Of a stretch of DNA of 7,828 nucleotides, positions 1 to 5,458 are shown in pieces (positions within the stretch are counted from its first letter, which is position 1; the number at the start of each line of letters is the position of its first letter). The translations under genes were made by a program, and so were the position numbers. The notes under the pieces are model-generated. The model did no database searches. It was not told the origin of the DNA and saw nothing but the letters and a program-made list of their open reading frames with translations. This DNA is from Rhodoferax sp. Lineage in GTDB: Bacteria; Pseudomonadota; Gammaproteobacteria; Burkholderiales; Burkholderiaceae_C. The stretch is taken from contig JAQTSL010000166.1 in the NCBI GenBank assembly GCA_028711355.1, forward strand, positions 1-7,828. Reading direction: 5' to 3'.

Positions 1-224
1 GGTAACTCGGTCAGCAAACCGACATCGCCCATTGTCACCGTCACCACACCGACCTCGGCCGGGGGCGGCATGCCGCCCGGGCCACCGGGCCCGGCCGCTG
101 GAGGTGCGCTTTGACCACAGGCGACCAACAGGGCAGTCAAGCTCAAAGCCGCCCAGCCCTGAGGCCCGCGCAGGTGTTTTGACACAGAGGTGAAGGCGGT
201 GGCGCAAGGATCGGATAACGACAT
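1..224 (-). CDS. RND efflux periplasmic adaptor (membrane fusion protein) lipoprotein, N-terminus only
   Basis: The minus strand from the ATG at 224-222 stays open to the left edge, giving about 74 residues of a longer protein. A basic N-region (SKHLRGPQG) is followed by a hydrophobic stretch and the lipobox LLVAC, so the Cys near residue 37 should be lipidated after signal peptidase II cleavage. A Gly/Pro-rich linker (GPGGPGGMPPP) then leads into EVGVVTV...LLTELP. That is the characteristic start of AcrA/MexA-type adaptors, which join an inner-membrane RND pump to an outer-membrane channel. About 300 further residues (barrel-sandwich, hairpin and beta-barrel domains) and any pump gene should lie left of the window. 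There is no clear Shine-Dalgarno before the ATG. A GTG at 185-183 would give a shorter, more typical signal peptide, so the start is uncertain. The substrate cannot be told. Confidence 0.85.
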   Translation of the reverse strand, partial: MSLSDPCATAFTSVSKHLRGPQGWAALSLTALLVACGQSAPPAAGPGGPGGMPPPAEVGVVTVTMGDVGLLTEL

Positions 225-324
225 GGTGAACTTTGGAGGTTGGGCAAGGGCAGGCAAAGCCGGTAAGCGCCGGATTGTCGTTGACCAGAACCGGCTGTTG
301 CCGTGCTGGGGTTATTGTGATGTG

Positions 325-378
325 CTGCTATAAAAATAGCTGCTTACGCATACTCAGCAAGCGTTAAAAGTCTATTCT
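325..378 (+). repeat. AT-rich intergenic repeat, copy 1
   Basis: An element of about 54 bp with the pattern ATAAAAAT-AGCTGCTTACGC-ATACTCAGCAAGCG-TTAAAAGTCTAT. A diverged copy in the same orientation lies at 6534-6587 behind tsaD. The right half is best conserved (TA-TCAG-AAGCG-TA-AAG-CTAT). From memory, elements with a GCTTGCGC...GCAAGCG core are frequent between genes in Comamonadaceae, where the core can form a hairpin. In this copy the hairpin is decayed (GCTTAC against GCAAGC). No coding role is seen. Confidence 0.6.
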
Positions 379-463
379 CTATAAATGTTTGCAGCCTGCC
401 CAGTGCCTGAGAACACTTCTTTCACGTTAAAACGCAGTCATCATGTCTGAAGCTGCATCAAAT

Positions 464-525
464 CCAGCAGCCCCAGCGCGCCGCATAATTCGCCCCAGCA
501 GCCCCAGCGCGCAGCATAATTCGCC
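464..525 (+). repeat. 31-bp direct tandem repeat, two units
   Basis: Unit 1 (464-494) and unit 2 (495-525) are identical except for one base (C at 482, A at 513). Each unit begins CCAGCAGCCCCAGCGCG and ends GCATAATTCGCC. The sequence after unit 2 (CAAGCAACAATTCAC) looks like a degraded further partial unit. The repeat lies in the ppdK leader, 49 bp before the start codon. A period of 31 would shift the reading frame if this region were translated, which supports it being untranslated. Confidence 0.85.
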
Positions 526-563
526 CAAGCAACAATTCACACGCATCCGATTCACACTTTCAA

Positions 564-569
564 AAGGAA
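564..569 (+). promoter_or_regulatory. Ribosome binding site that fixes the ppdK start
   Basis: AAGGAA ends 5 nt before the ATG at 575. It favours this ATG over the in-frame ATG at 443, which has no Shine-Dalgarno and would add 44 low-complexity residues rich in Pro, Ser and Ala, absent from the family. Confidence 0.75.
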
Positions 570-574
570 ACATC

Positions 575-3370
575 ATGTCCGACAGCAAAAAGTACGTCTA
601 TGCATTCGAAGAAGGCGATGGCAAAAACAAGATGCTGCTAGGCGGCAAGGGGGCCAATTTGTGCGAGATGACGCAAATTGGCTTGAACGTGCCGCCCGGC
701 TTTACCGCCACCACCGAGGCCTGCAACGCCTACCTGGAAAAAAACCAGTTGCCCGACGGCTTGATGGCTGAAATCCGTACCCACATGGCCGCACTGGAGG
801 CCAAAACCGGCAAAGGCTTTGGCGACGGCAATCACCCGTTGCTGGTGTCGGTGCGCTCCGGCGCGGCGATGTCCATGCCGGGCATGATGGACACGATTTT
901 GAACCTGGGCCTCAACGAGGTCTCGCTCAAAGGTCTGATTGCTCAAACCGGCAATGCGCGCTTTGCCTATGACGCGTACCGCCGCTTCATTCAGCTCTTT
1001 GGCAAGATTGCGCTGGGTATCAGCGACGAACATTTTGACCAATCCATGGCGGCGATCAAGCGCAAATACGGTGCGCCGCAGGATGTGGACCTGAACACCG
1101 AGCACCTGAAGGAATTGGCCGACGAGTTTTTGGCCATCGTGCAGCGCCAAAGCGGCCAGCCGTTCCCGCAAGACCCGTTTGTGCAGCTTGAAATTGCCGT
1201 GGGCGCGGTGTTTCGCTCGTGGATGGGCAAACGTGCGGTGGACTATCGCCGCCAGTTTCGCATCACCAAGGCGCAGGCCAATGGCACGGCAGTGAGCGTT
1301 TGCACCATGGTGTTTGGCAACATGGGCAATGACTCGGGCACGGGGGTCGGTTTTACCCGCAACCCCGGCACCGGTGAAAACCTGATTTTTGGCGAATATT
1401 TGGTCAACGCCCAGGGCGAAGACGTGGTGGCCGGCATCCGCACGCCCAAGGCGATTGCCGAGATGGAACACGAAATGCCCGAAATTTACCGCCAGCTCAT
1501 CACGCTGCGCCAGCGGCTGGAGTCGCACTACCACGAGGTGCAAGACTTTGAGTTCACCATCGAAAAAGGCATTTTGTATTGCCTGCAAACGCGCAACGGC
1601 AAGATGAACGCGCGCGGCATGGTGCGCACCTCGGTCGAGATGTTTCACGAGGGGTTGATCACCAAAGAGCGTGCGCTCCTTCGGACCGAACCGGCCGTGC
1701 TGGAGCAACTGCTGGTGCCGCAACTGGCCCCGAACTTTCATGGCAAATCCCTGGCGCAAGGCTTGGCAGCGTCACCTGGCGCGGCCTCGGGCAAGATTGT
1801 GTTTGATGCCGACACGGCCGAGACACGCGGGCGCACCGGCGAAAAAATCATTTTGGTACGTGAAGAAACCAAGCCCGAAGACATTCACGGCTTTTTCCAG
1901 GCGCAGGGTATTTTGACCAGCCGCGGCGGCAAGACCTCGCACGCGGCCGTGGTGGCGCGCGGCATGGGCAAGCCTTGCGTGTCGGGCTGTGAAGCCATTG
2001 TCATCAACGACCAGTTGCGTAGCGCCCGGGTTGGCGACACGGTGCTGAAAGAAGGTGACATCATCACCATTGACGGCGGCACCGGCCGGGTTTATGCCGG
2101 TGAGGTGCCCACGGTCGAGGCGGAGTTTTCTGAGGAAATGAACACCTTGCTGGCCTGGGCCGACGAGGTGGCGGTGCTTAAGGTGATGGGCAACGCCGAT
2201 ACGCCCACCGATGCGGCGCGGGCGCGCGAATTTGGTGCCATGGGTATTGGCTTGTGCCGCACCGAGCGGATGTTCAACGCCACCGACCGGCTGCCGATCG
2301 TGCAGGAAATGATTCTGGCCGAAACGCCGGAAGAGCGCCAGTCGGCGCTGGACCGGCTGCTGCCGATTCAGCGTGCGGATTTCAAAGGTATCTTCAAGGC
2401 CATGAAAGGCTTACCGGTGACAGTGCGGCTGCTGGACCCGCCGATGCATGAGTTTTTGCCCACTGCGGGGCAACTGGAAGTTGAAATCTCGCACCTGCAC
2501 CAGTTGCGCGACACCATCAAGGCGCTGGAAGATTTGCCCGAAACGCTCAAGCTGCTCAACCCCAAGCTGTACCAGCAATACACCGATGGCCTGACCCCGT
2601 TGATGGAAGCGCTGAACACGTTCAAGCGCTCGCACATGGAAGAAGAAGTCATCGCCAAAAAAGAAAAAATCCTGCGCAAGGTGCGGGCGCTGGCTGAAGT
2701 GAACCCGATGCTGGGGCATCGCGGCGTGCGTCTGGGCATCACTTACCCTGAAATTTATTGCATGCAAATCCGCGCGATTCTGGAAGCTGCGGCTTGGTGC
2801 GGCAAACAAGGCATTGAGATTTACCCCGAAATCATGGTGCCGCAGGTGGCCACGGTCGAAGAGCTCAAACGCATTCACAGCTACGTGCAGCGCATTCGCC
2901 AAGAGGTGCGGGCCACCCACGGCATTGATGTGCAGTTCAAGTTTGGCTCGATGCTCGAAGTGGTGCGCGCTTGCATGAGATCTGGGCGCATGGCCGAGAC
3001 CGCTGAGTTTTTCTCGTTTGGCACCAACGACTTGAGCCAGGCCACGTTCTCGTTCAGCCGCGAAGACGCCGAAAACAAATTCTTGCCGTTCTACAACGAA
3101 ACCGGCATTCTGGAGGACAACCCGTTTGAAGTGCTCGACATCAAGGGCGTGGGGCAACTGATGAAAATGGCCGTCAAGAATGGCCGCGAGACCAATCCGG
3201 ACCTGAAGGTAGGCATCTGCGGCGAACACGGCGGACACCCGGGCTCGATCCGCTTTTGTCACTACATCAAGCTCAACTACGTGTCGTGCTCGGGCCCACG
3301 CGTGCCGATTGCGCGACTGGCCGCGGCGCAAGCCAAGCTGCTGGAAGACCAGTACCGCGAGCCGGTGTGA
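575..3370 (+). CDS. ppdK: Pyruvate, phosphate dikinase
   Basis: A cytosolic enzyme that interconverts pyruvate + ATP + Pi and PEP + AMP + PPi, at the pyruvate/PEP node of glycolysis and gluconeogenesis. The product has 931 residues. The N-terminal nucleotide-binding domain shows GGKGANL (K25), RSGAAMSMPGMMD (R94) and GNDSGTGVGFTRNP (252-264). Its metal and nucleotide ligands appear as D324, E326 and Q338. The swivelling phosphohistidine domain carries GGKTSHAAVVARGMGKP with catalytic H456, and T454 is the residue phosphorylated by the regulatory PDRP kinase in other organisms. The C-terminal PEP-binding barrel shows GIGLCRTERMF, LLDPPMHEFLP, NPMLGHRG (710-717), GTNDLSQ (816-822) and GICGEHGG with catalytic C882. 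Numbering follows the Clostridium symbiosum enzyme (H455, C831, as I recall) closely up to the His but runs about 50 residues ahead by the Cys, so there is an insertion between roughly 630 and 710. Start chosen by the Shine-Dalgarno at 564. The gene appears monocistronic. PEP synthase is excluded by overall architecture. Confidence 0.98.
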   Translation: MSDSKKYVYAFEEGDGKNKMLLGGKGANLCEMTQIGLNVPPGFTATTEACNAYLEKNQLPDGLMAEIRTHMAALEAKTGKGFGDGNHPLLVSVRSGAAMSMPGMMDTILNLGLNEVSLKGLIAQTGNARFAYDAYRRFIQLFGKIALGISDEHFDQSMAAIKRKYGAPQDVDLNTEHLKELADEFLAIVQRQSGQPFPQDPFVQLEIAVGAVFRSWMGKRAVDYRRQFRITKAQANGTAVSVCTMVFGNMGNDSGTGVGFTRNPGTGENLIFGEYLVNAQGEDVVAGIRTPKAIAEMEHEMPEIYRQLITLRQRLESHYHEVQDFEFTIEKGILYCLQTRNGKMNARGMVRTSVEMFHEGLITKERALLRTEPAVLEQLLVPQLAPNFHGKSLAQGLAASPGAASGKIVFDADTAETRGRTGEKIILVREETKPEDIHGFFQAQGILTSRGGKTSHAAVVARGMGKPCVSGCEAIVINDQLRSARVGDTVLKEGDIITIDGGTGRVYAGEVPTVEAEFSEEMNTLLAWADEVAVLKVMGNADTPTDAARAREFGAMGIGLCRTERMFNATDRLPIVQEMILAETPEERQSALDRLLPIQRADFKGIFKAMKGLPVTVRLLDPPMHEFLPTAGQLEVEISHLHQLRDTIKALEDLPETLKLLNPKLYQQYTDGLTPLMEALNTFKRSHMEEEVIAKKEKILRKVRALAEVNPMLGHRGVRLGITYPEIYCMQIRAILEAAAWCGKQGIEIYPEIMVPQVATVEELKRIHSYVQRIRQEVRATHGIDVQFKFGSMLEVVRACMRSGRMAETAEFFSFGTNDLSQATFSFSREDAENKFLPFYNETGILEDNPFEVLDIKGVGQLMKMAVKNGRETNPDLKVGICGEHGGHPGSIRFCHYIKLNYVSCSGPRVPIARLAAAQAKLLEDQYREPV

Positions 3371-3388
3371 TGGTTGGCGTGAGGGGAG

Positions 3389-3403
3389 GGCCGCCATGCG
3401 GCC
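3389..3403 (+). terminator. Small GC hairpin after ppdK
   Basis: GGCCGC-CAT-GCGGCC forms a perfect 6-bp stem with a 3-nt loop, 18 bp after the ppdK stop. It is followed by GCAGTTTGG rather than a real T-tract, so intrinsic termination would be weak at best. The placement between convergent genes fits a 3' end or mRNA-stabilising hairpin. Confidence 0.35.
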
Positions 3404-3415
3404 GCAGTTTGGCCA

Positions 3416-3435
3416 GCTGACGGCGATATGTCAGC
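3416..3435. repeat. Inverted repeat in the convergent spacer
   Basis: GCTGAC and GTCAGC, perfect 6-bp arms with an 8-nt loop (3422-3429). There is no T-tract on either side. It could form a second hairpin at the ppdK 3' end, or it may be chance. Confidence 0.35.
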
Positions 3436-3577
3436 CATGGAGCGAGTTGTAGTTCGGCTTTGCAGCCTTTAACCGATAGTCAAGGGCGTGATCCAGTTCG
3501 TCAGGTTTGACTAATCAACTTGCCACGAATTGGCTGACATCGCGAAAATCCTCGGCTGGCAAGGTTTGGTATTCATG
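3431..3577 (-). pseudogene. Possible relic reading frame behind hipA
   Basis: One minus-strand frame of this spacer reads like protein on both sides of a single TGA (3517-3515). The first part is HEYQTLPAEDFRDVSQFVAS, then stop, then a 27-residue part containing KPDELDHALDYRLKAAKPNY, ending at TGA 3433-3431. The composition (charged, amphipathic, no low complexity) resembles the tail of a small antitoxin-like protein, and the LPAEDFRDVSQFV part recalls helices in small antitoxins. No start codon is visible and the frame is shifted relative to hipA. It may be a decayed small gene, or chance in a stretch of only 49 codons. Confidence 0.25.
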
Positions 3578-3585
3578 AACAAGCC

Positions 3586-4851
3586 CTAACTTTGCCGCTG
3601 CTTGCGATAGTCGGAATGTGCGGAGAATGCAGCAGCGGTCAATTCGATGTCACCGGCGGCTAGGCCAACCCGCTTGGCGGCGTCGCGCCAGCCATCGACT
3701 GCGGATGCCACCTCATCGACGACCTGCCGGGCTCGGTCGGCAGACAGACCATAAAACGGTGCGGTGCGCAGAACCGTCTGCAGGCTGGGGCGGTTGTCTG
3801 CATCGTCGAGGTTCAACACATGTTCGGTCTTGTCGATAGTCGGATTGACATCGAACGCCGGTGCAAGCTGCCAGCCATTCGCGCCGAGCACGAACCCGTG
3901 GTTGCGCAGGTGGTCGTCCCGGTTGCCAACGGCGACGTTGAAGGCCACGCGGCGGAACAATTGCGCCAGGTCCTCTCCCGCATGGGCGCCATCGCCCTTT
4001 GAGCGCAGAAACTGCGCCAGCTCAAGATAACTGCATCCTTCGCTGTGTTCCTTGCGCAGCAGAGTCATGGCAGAGGCATAGCAGCGTCGCGCACCCTTGA
4101 CGCGGTCAAAGCGCTGAACACAGAAGGTGCAAAAATCGTTGTTCAGCCGGACCAGCTTGGCCGCTGGAACGTCGATGCCTGCTTGGGTCGCCAAACCGTG
4201 CAGCACGTATTCCCAAGCGCCCACGTCTCGGTCATCGTCGTGTGCGGGGAACTTGCCAATCCAAAGCGAGCCATCGGCCTCGGTAAAATTGGCCTTTGGC
4301 CGCGCACCCCCAAGCGATGCACCAGGTGCAACCAGCACAGCCAGCCATTGGCGCAGCGCGTCCAAGTCGTCCATTCGGCGGCTACTGAGGTGATAGGCAA
4401 CGGCCTCCAGCTCCCGCAGTGTGGTGACAGGGGGCGCGGCCATTTTCTCGTTCCCCAAAAACTCAGTCGTGCCGGCCAGGCGAAAGCGCAGCGCGCCCTG
4501 GCGTGTGAAGTCTTGAACGCCCGTGAGGAAGTCCCACGCGTACAGCGTGCGCGGGGTGTGCTGTTGGTCTTTGGCTTGCAGCGCTTCACGGCGTTTCATC
4601 AGTGTTTGCCCCCACCGGTCTGGCGCTGAGTCCAGGAAGATGCCGAAGTTGCCCCGTTCAGGCTTCGGAAAAAAAGGGTGATCGTCGAGCGAGAGGTCGG
4701 GGTCGAGTGCGAAGGAACGCGCTTGCCCAAGCCAGTGTCGGTCGTAGTGAAAGCGAACTTGCCCACGGTCGTGCGCCAGCGTGCCCACTTGGCACACGGG
4801 GCCGAGGTCACAGTCGAGCCAAACCTCCAGAACGTTACTTTGAGGGTTCAT
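3586..4851 (-). CDS. hipA: HipA-family serine/threonine kinase toxin
   Basis: A 421-residue toxin kinase. In Escherichia coli, HipA phosphorylates glutamyl-tRNA synthetase and causes growth arrest and persistence; related HipA kinases act on other translation targets, and the target here is unknown. The N-terminal HipA-coupling domain shows DSAPDRWGQTLMKRR (75-89). The kinase core has the Gly-rich loop PGASLGGARPKA (176-187), with S179 near the position of the autophosphorylated serine in E. coli HipA. It also has ATP-binding K200 in WIGKFP, QRFDR (246-250), catalytic GNRDDHLRNHGF with D312 and N317, and the metal-binding D334 in APAFDVNP. All core residues are present, so the kinase should be active. 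The usual HAKN-type lysine is arginine (HLRN), which I believe occurs elsewhere in the family. It starts inside the 3' end of hipB (17-bp overlap), so the two are probably translationally coupled. Because the coupling domain is fused to the kinase, this is not a split HipBST system. Confidence 0.93.
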   Translation of the reverse strand: MNPQSNVLEVWLDCDLGPVCQVGTLAHDRGQVRFHYDRHWLGQARSFALDPDLSLDDHPFFPKPERGNFGIFLDSAPDRWGQTLMKRREALQAKDQQHTPRTLYAWDFLTGVQDFTRQGALRFRLAGTTEFLGNEKMAAPPVTTLRELEAVAYHLSSRRMDDLDALRQWLAVLVAPGASLGGARPKANFTEADGSLWIGKFPAHDDDRDVGAWEYVLHGLATQAGIDVPAAKLVRLNNDFCTFCVQRFDRVKGARRCYASAMTLLRKEHSEGCSYLELAQFLRSKGDGAHAGEDLAQLFRRVAFNVAVGNRDDHLRNHGFVLGANGWQLAPAFDVNPTIDKTEHVLNLDDADNRPSLQTVLRTAPFYGLSADRARQVVDEVASAVDGWRDAAKRVGLAAGDIELTAAAFSAHSDYRKQRQS

Positions 4852-5185
4852 TGCTGGCTTTTGAGGTCGACCTGCGCCGCCGTGGCGCTATCGGGGCTGG
4901 GCTTAAGGCCAGGTCCTGTAGCTTGCGCCCGACCTTGTCGTCGGCAGCCAGCGTGTTGAGGTCACCCTCCAGGCCCAGAACAGCCAGCACCCGAAAGTAG
5001 CTGCCCAGCGTTGCCCCCGGGTGGCCAGCCTCCACCTTGTACAAGGATGTGCGCGAGATGCCAGCGCGCTGCGCCACGACCGCGTTGCTGAGTTTGCGGC
5101 GCAGCCGGGCCAGCTTGAAGCGCTCTCCAAGGTCAGAGAGCAGCCTTTGTTCCTGCGGGAAGATGGTCGGTGGTTGGCGAGGCAT
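4835..5185 (-). CDS. hipB: HipB-like XRE-family antitoxin and repressor
   Basis: A 116-residue DNA-binding antitoxin preceding hipA. An XRE/Cro-CI helix-turn-helix spans about residues 16-76, with the turn and recognition helix in LSNAVVAQRAGISRTSLYKV (32-51) followed by EAGHPGATLGSYFRVLAVLGL. The C-terminus is a basic, disordered-looking tail (APRRRRSTSKAS), longer than in E. coli HipB (88 residues). By family analogy it binds HipA and represses its own promoter together with HipA. A perfect inverted repeat immediately before its start is the expected operator. No other start codon in this frame lies upstream before the TAA, and the ATG has no Shine-Dalgarno, so translation is probably leaderless. 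Confidence 0.93.
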   Translation of the reverse strand: MPRQPPTIFPQEQRLLSDLGERFKLARLRRKLSNAVVAQRAGISRTSLYKVEAGHPGATLGSYFRVLAVLGLEGDLNTLAADDKVGRKLQDLALSPAPIAPRRRRSTSKASNEPSK

Positions 5186-5189
5186 TTTG

Positions 5190-5227
5190 CTATTATAGAC
5201 AATAACTTAAATATTTGTCTATAATAG
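5190..5227. promoter_or_regulatory. hipBA promoter and operator: perfect 13-bp inverted repeat
   Basis: The left arm (5190-5202, CTATTATAGACAA) and right arm (5215-5227, TTGTCTATAATAG) are exact reverse complements around a 12-bp AT-rich spacer. On the minus strand, TAGACA (5221-5216) and TATAAT (5197-5192) are 18 bp apart, a near-consensus sigma-70 promoter whose start should fall at about 5185, the A of the hipB ATG. On the plus strand the symmetric copies, TAGACA (5196-5201) and TATAAT (5220-5225), are also 18 bp apart. A HipB dimer bound here would cover both promoters. The half-sites differ from the E. coli TATCC-N8-GGATA operator. The role as the HipB operator is inferred from position and symmetry. 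Confidence 0.8.
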
Positions 5228-5272
5228 AATACAAACGACGCCAAACCATTCCGGCCTGACGTAACCAAGCCT

Positions 5273-5416
5273 ATGCCTGTAAATCTTGCGATTAAAAGAT
5301 TGGTGGTGCGAGATAGCGATGCGCTGCGCGAGGCGATCATGACGTTTCTGCAAGGTCACGGGCCACGTGGTGCGCGGCTTCGGTACGCCCCGGGCGCGAC
5401 TGCTGGTGTGCCGTGA
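5273..5416 (+). CDS. Doubtful 47-residue open frame before tsaD
   Basis: ATG to TGA, encoding a small, Arg- and Gly-containing protein beginning MPVNLAIKRLVVRDSDALRE and ending GATAGVP. It lies about 41 bp downstream of the predicted start of the plus-strand promoter in the hipBA control region. There is no Shine-Dalgarno (upstream is AACCAAGCCT) and I recognise no family. The last third overlaps an inverted repeat, which argues against constrained coding. It could be a small protein, a relic of a longer gene, or chance. Apart from this frame, the 273 bp between hipB and tsaD hold no gene. Confidence 0.2.
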   Translation: MPVNLAIKRLVVRDSDALREAIMTFLQGHGPRGARLRYAPGATAGVP

Positions 5417-5422
5417 CCCTTG
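5351..5422. repeat. Imperfect 11/12-bp inverted repeat before tsaD
   Basis: Left arm CAAGGTCACGG (5351-5361) and right arm CCGTGACCCTTG (5411-5422) are complementary except for one extra base. They enclose 49 bp that contain the 8-bp palindrome CCACGTGG (5363-5370). This could form a long-loop hairpin or mark protein binding sites. It ends 23 bp before a possible tsaD -10. Confidence 0.45.
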
Positions 5423-5444
5423 GGAACACGTTTTGCGCTTCCCC

Positions 5445-5450
5445 TAAACT
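5445..5450 (+). promoter_or_regulatory. Possible tsaD -10 element
   Basis: TAAACT lies 8 bp before the tsaD ATG, and no Shine-Dalgarno is present between them. If it is used, the transcript would start at or within a few bases of the ATG. The -35 is unclear: TTGGGA at 5420-5425 gives a 19-bp spacer. Confidence 0.3.
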
Positions 5451-5458
5451 TGCACGCT

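Larger units (their letters stand above)
225..574. promoter_or_regulatory. Divergent intergenic region and ppdK leader
   Basis: These 350 bp separate the divergent adaptor gene from ppdK and must hold both promoters. From left to right they contain an AT-rich intergenic repeat, a mixed stretch, a 31-bp tandem duplication and the ppdK ribosome binding site. No strong sigma-70 promoter stands out. A weak candidate toward ppdK is TTGCAG at 389-394 with AACACT 17 bp later, and a TATAAA lies at 380-385 without a good -35. The plus-strand frame is open from an ATG at 443, but this part looks non-coding because it includes a tandem duplication whose period is not a multiple of three and has no ribosome binding site. 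Confidence 0.5.

Noticed and set aside
443..574. In-frame 44-codon extension of ppdK starting at ATG 443
   Set aside because: No ribosome binding site, low-complexity residues unlike the family, and it crosses a 31-bp tandem repeat. ATG 575 has AAGGAA 5 nt before it and begins the conserved N-terminus.
2411..3397. Long minus-strand open frame (328 codons) opposite ppdK, and a similar one at 638-1759
   Set aside because: Antisense shadows of a strongly coding, GC-rich gene. The His/Arg/Ala/Val-rich translations show no domain, and ppdK motifs run throughout the plus strand.
4045..4629. 194-codon plus-strand open frame opposite hipA
   Set aside because: Antisense shadow of hipA, whose kinase motifs are clear on the minus strand. 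No recognisable protein features.
3586..5227. hipBA as an insertion bounded by direct repeats or carried by a transposon
   Set aside because: I compared the flanks (about 3400-3590 and 5228-5422) by eye and saw no target-site duplication, attachment site or transposase.
4903..5340. 145-codon minus-strand frame overlapping hipB
   Set aside because: Same strand but a different frame from hipB. It runs through the operator and has no domain, whereas the hipB frame has a clear helix-turn-helix.
5420..5458. TTG start adding 13 residues to TsaD
   Set aside because: No ribosome binding site, and the extra residues precede the conserved N-terminus. ATG 5459 is the natural start.
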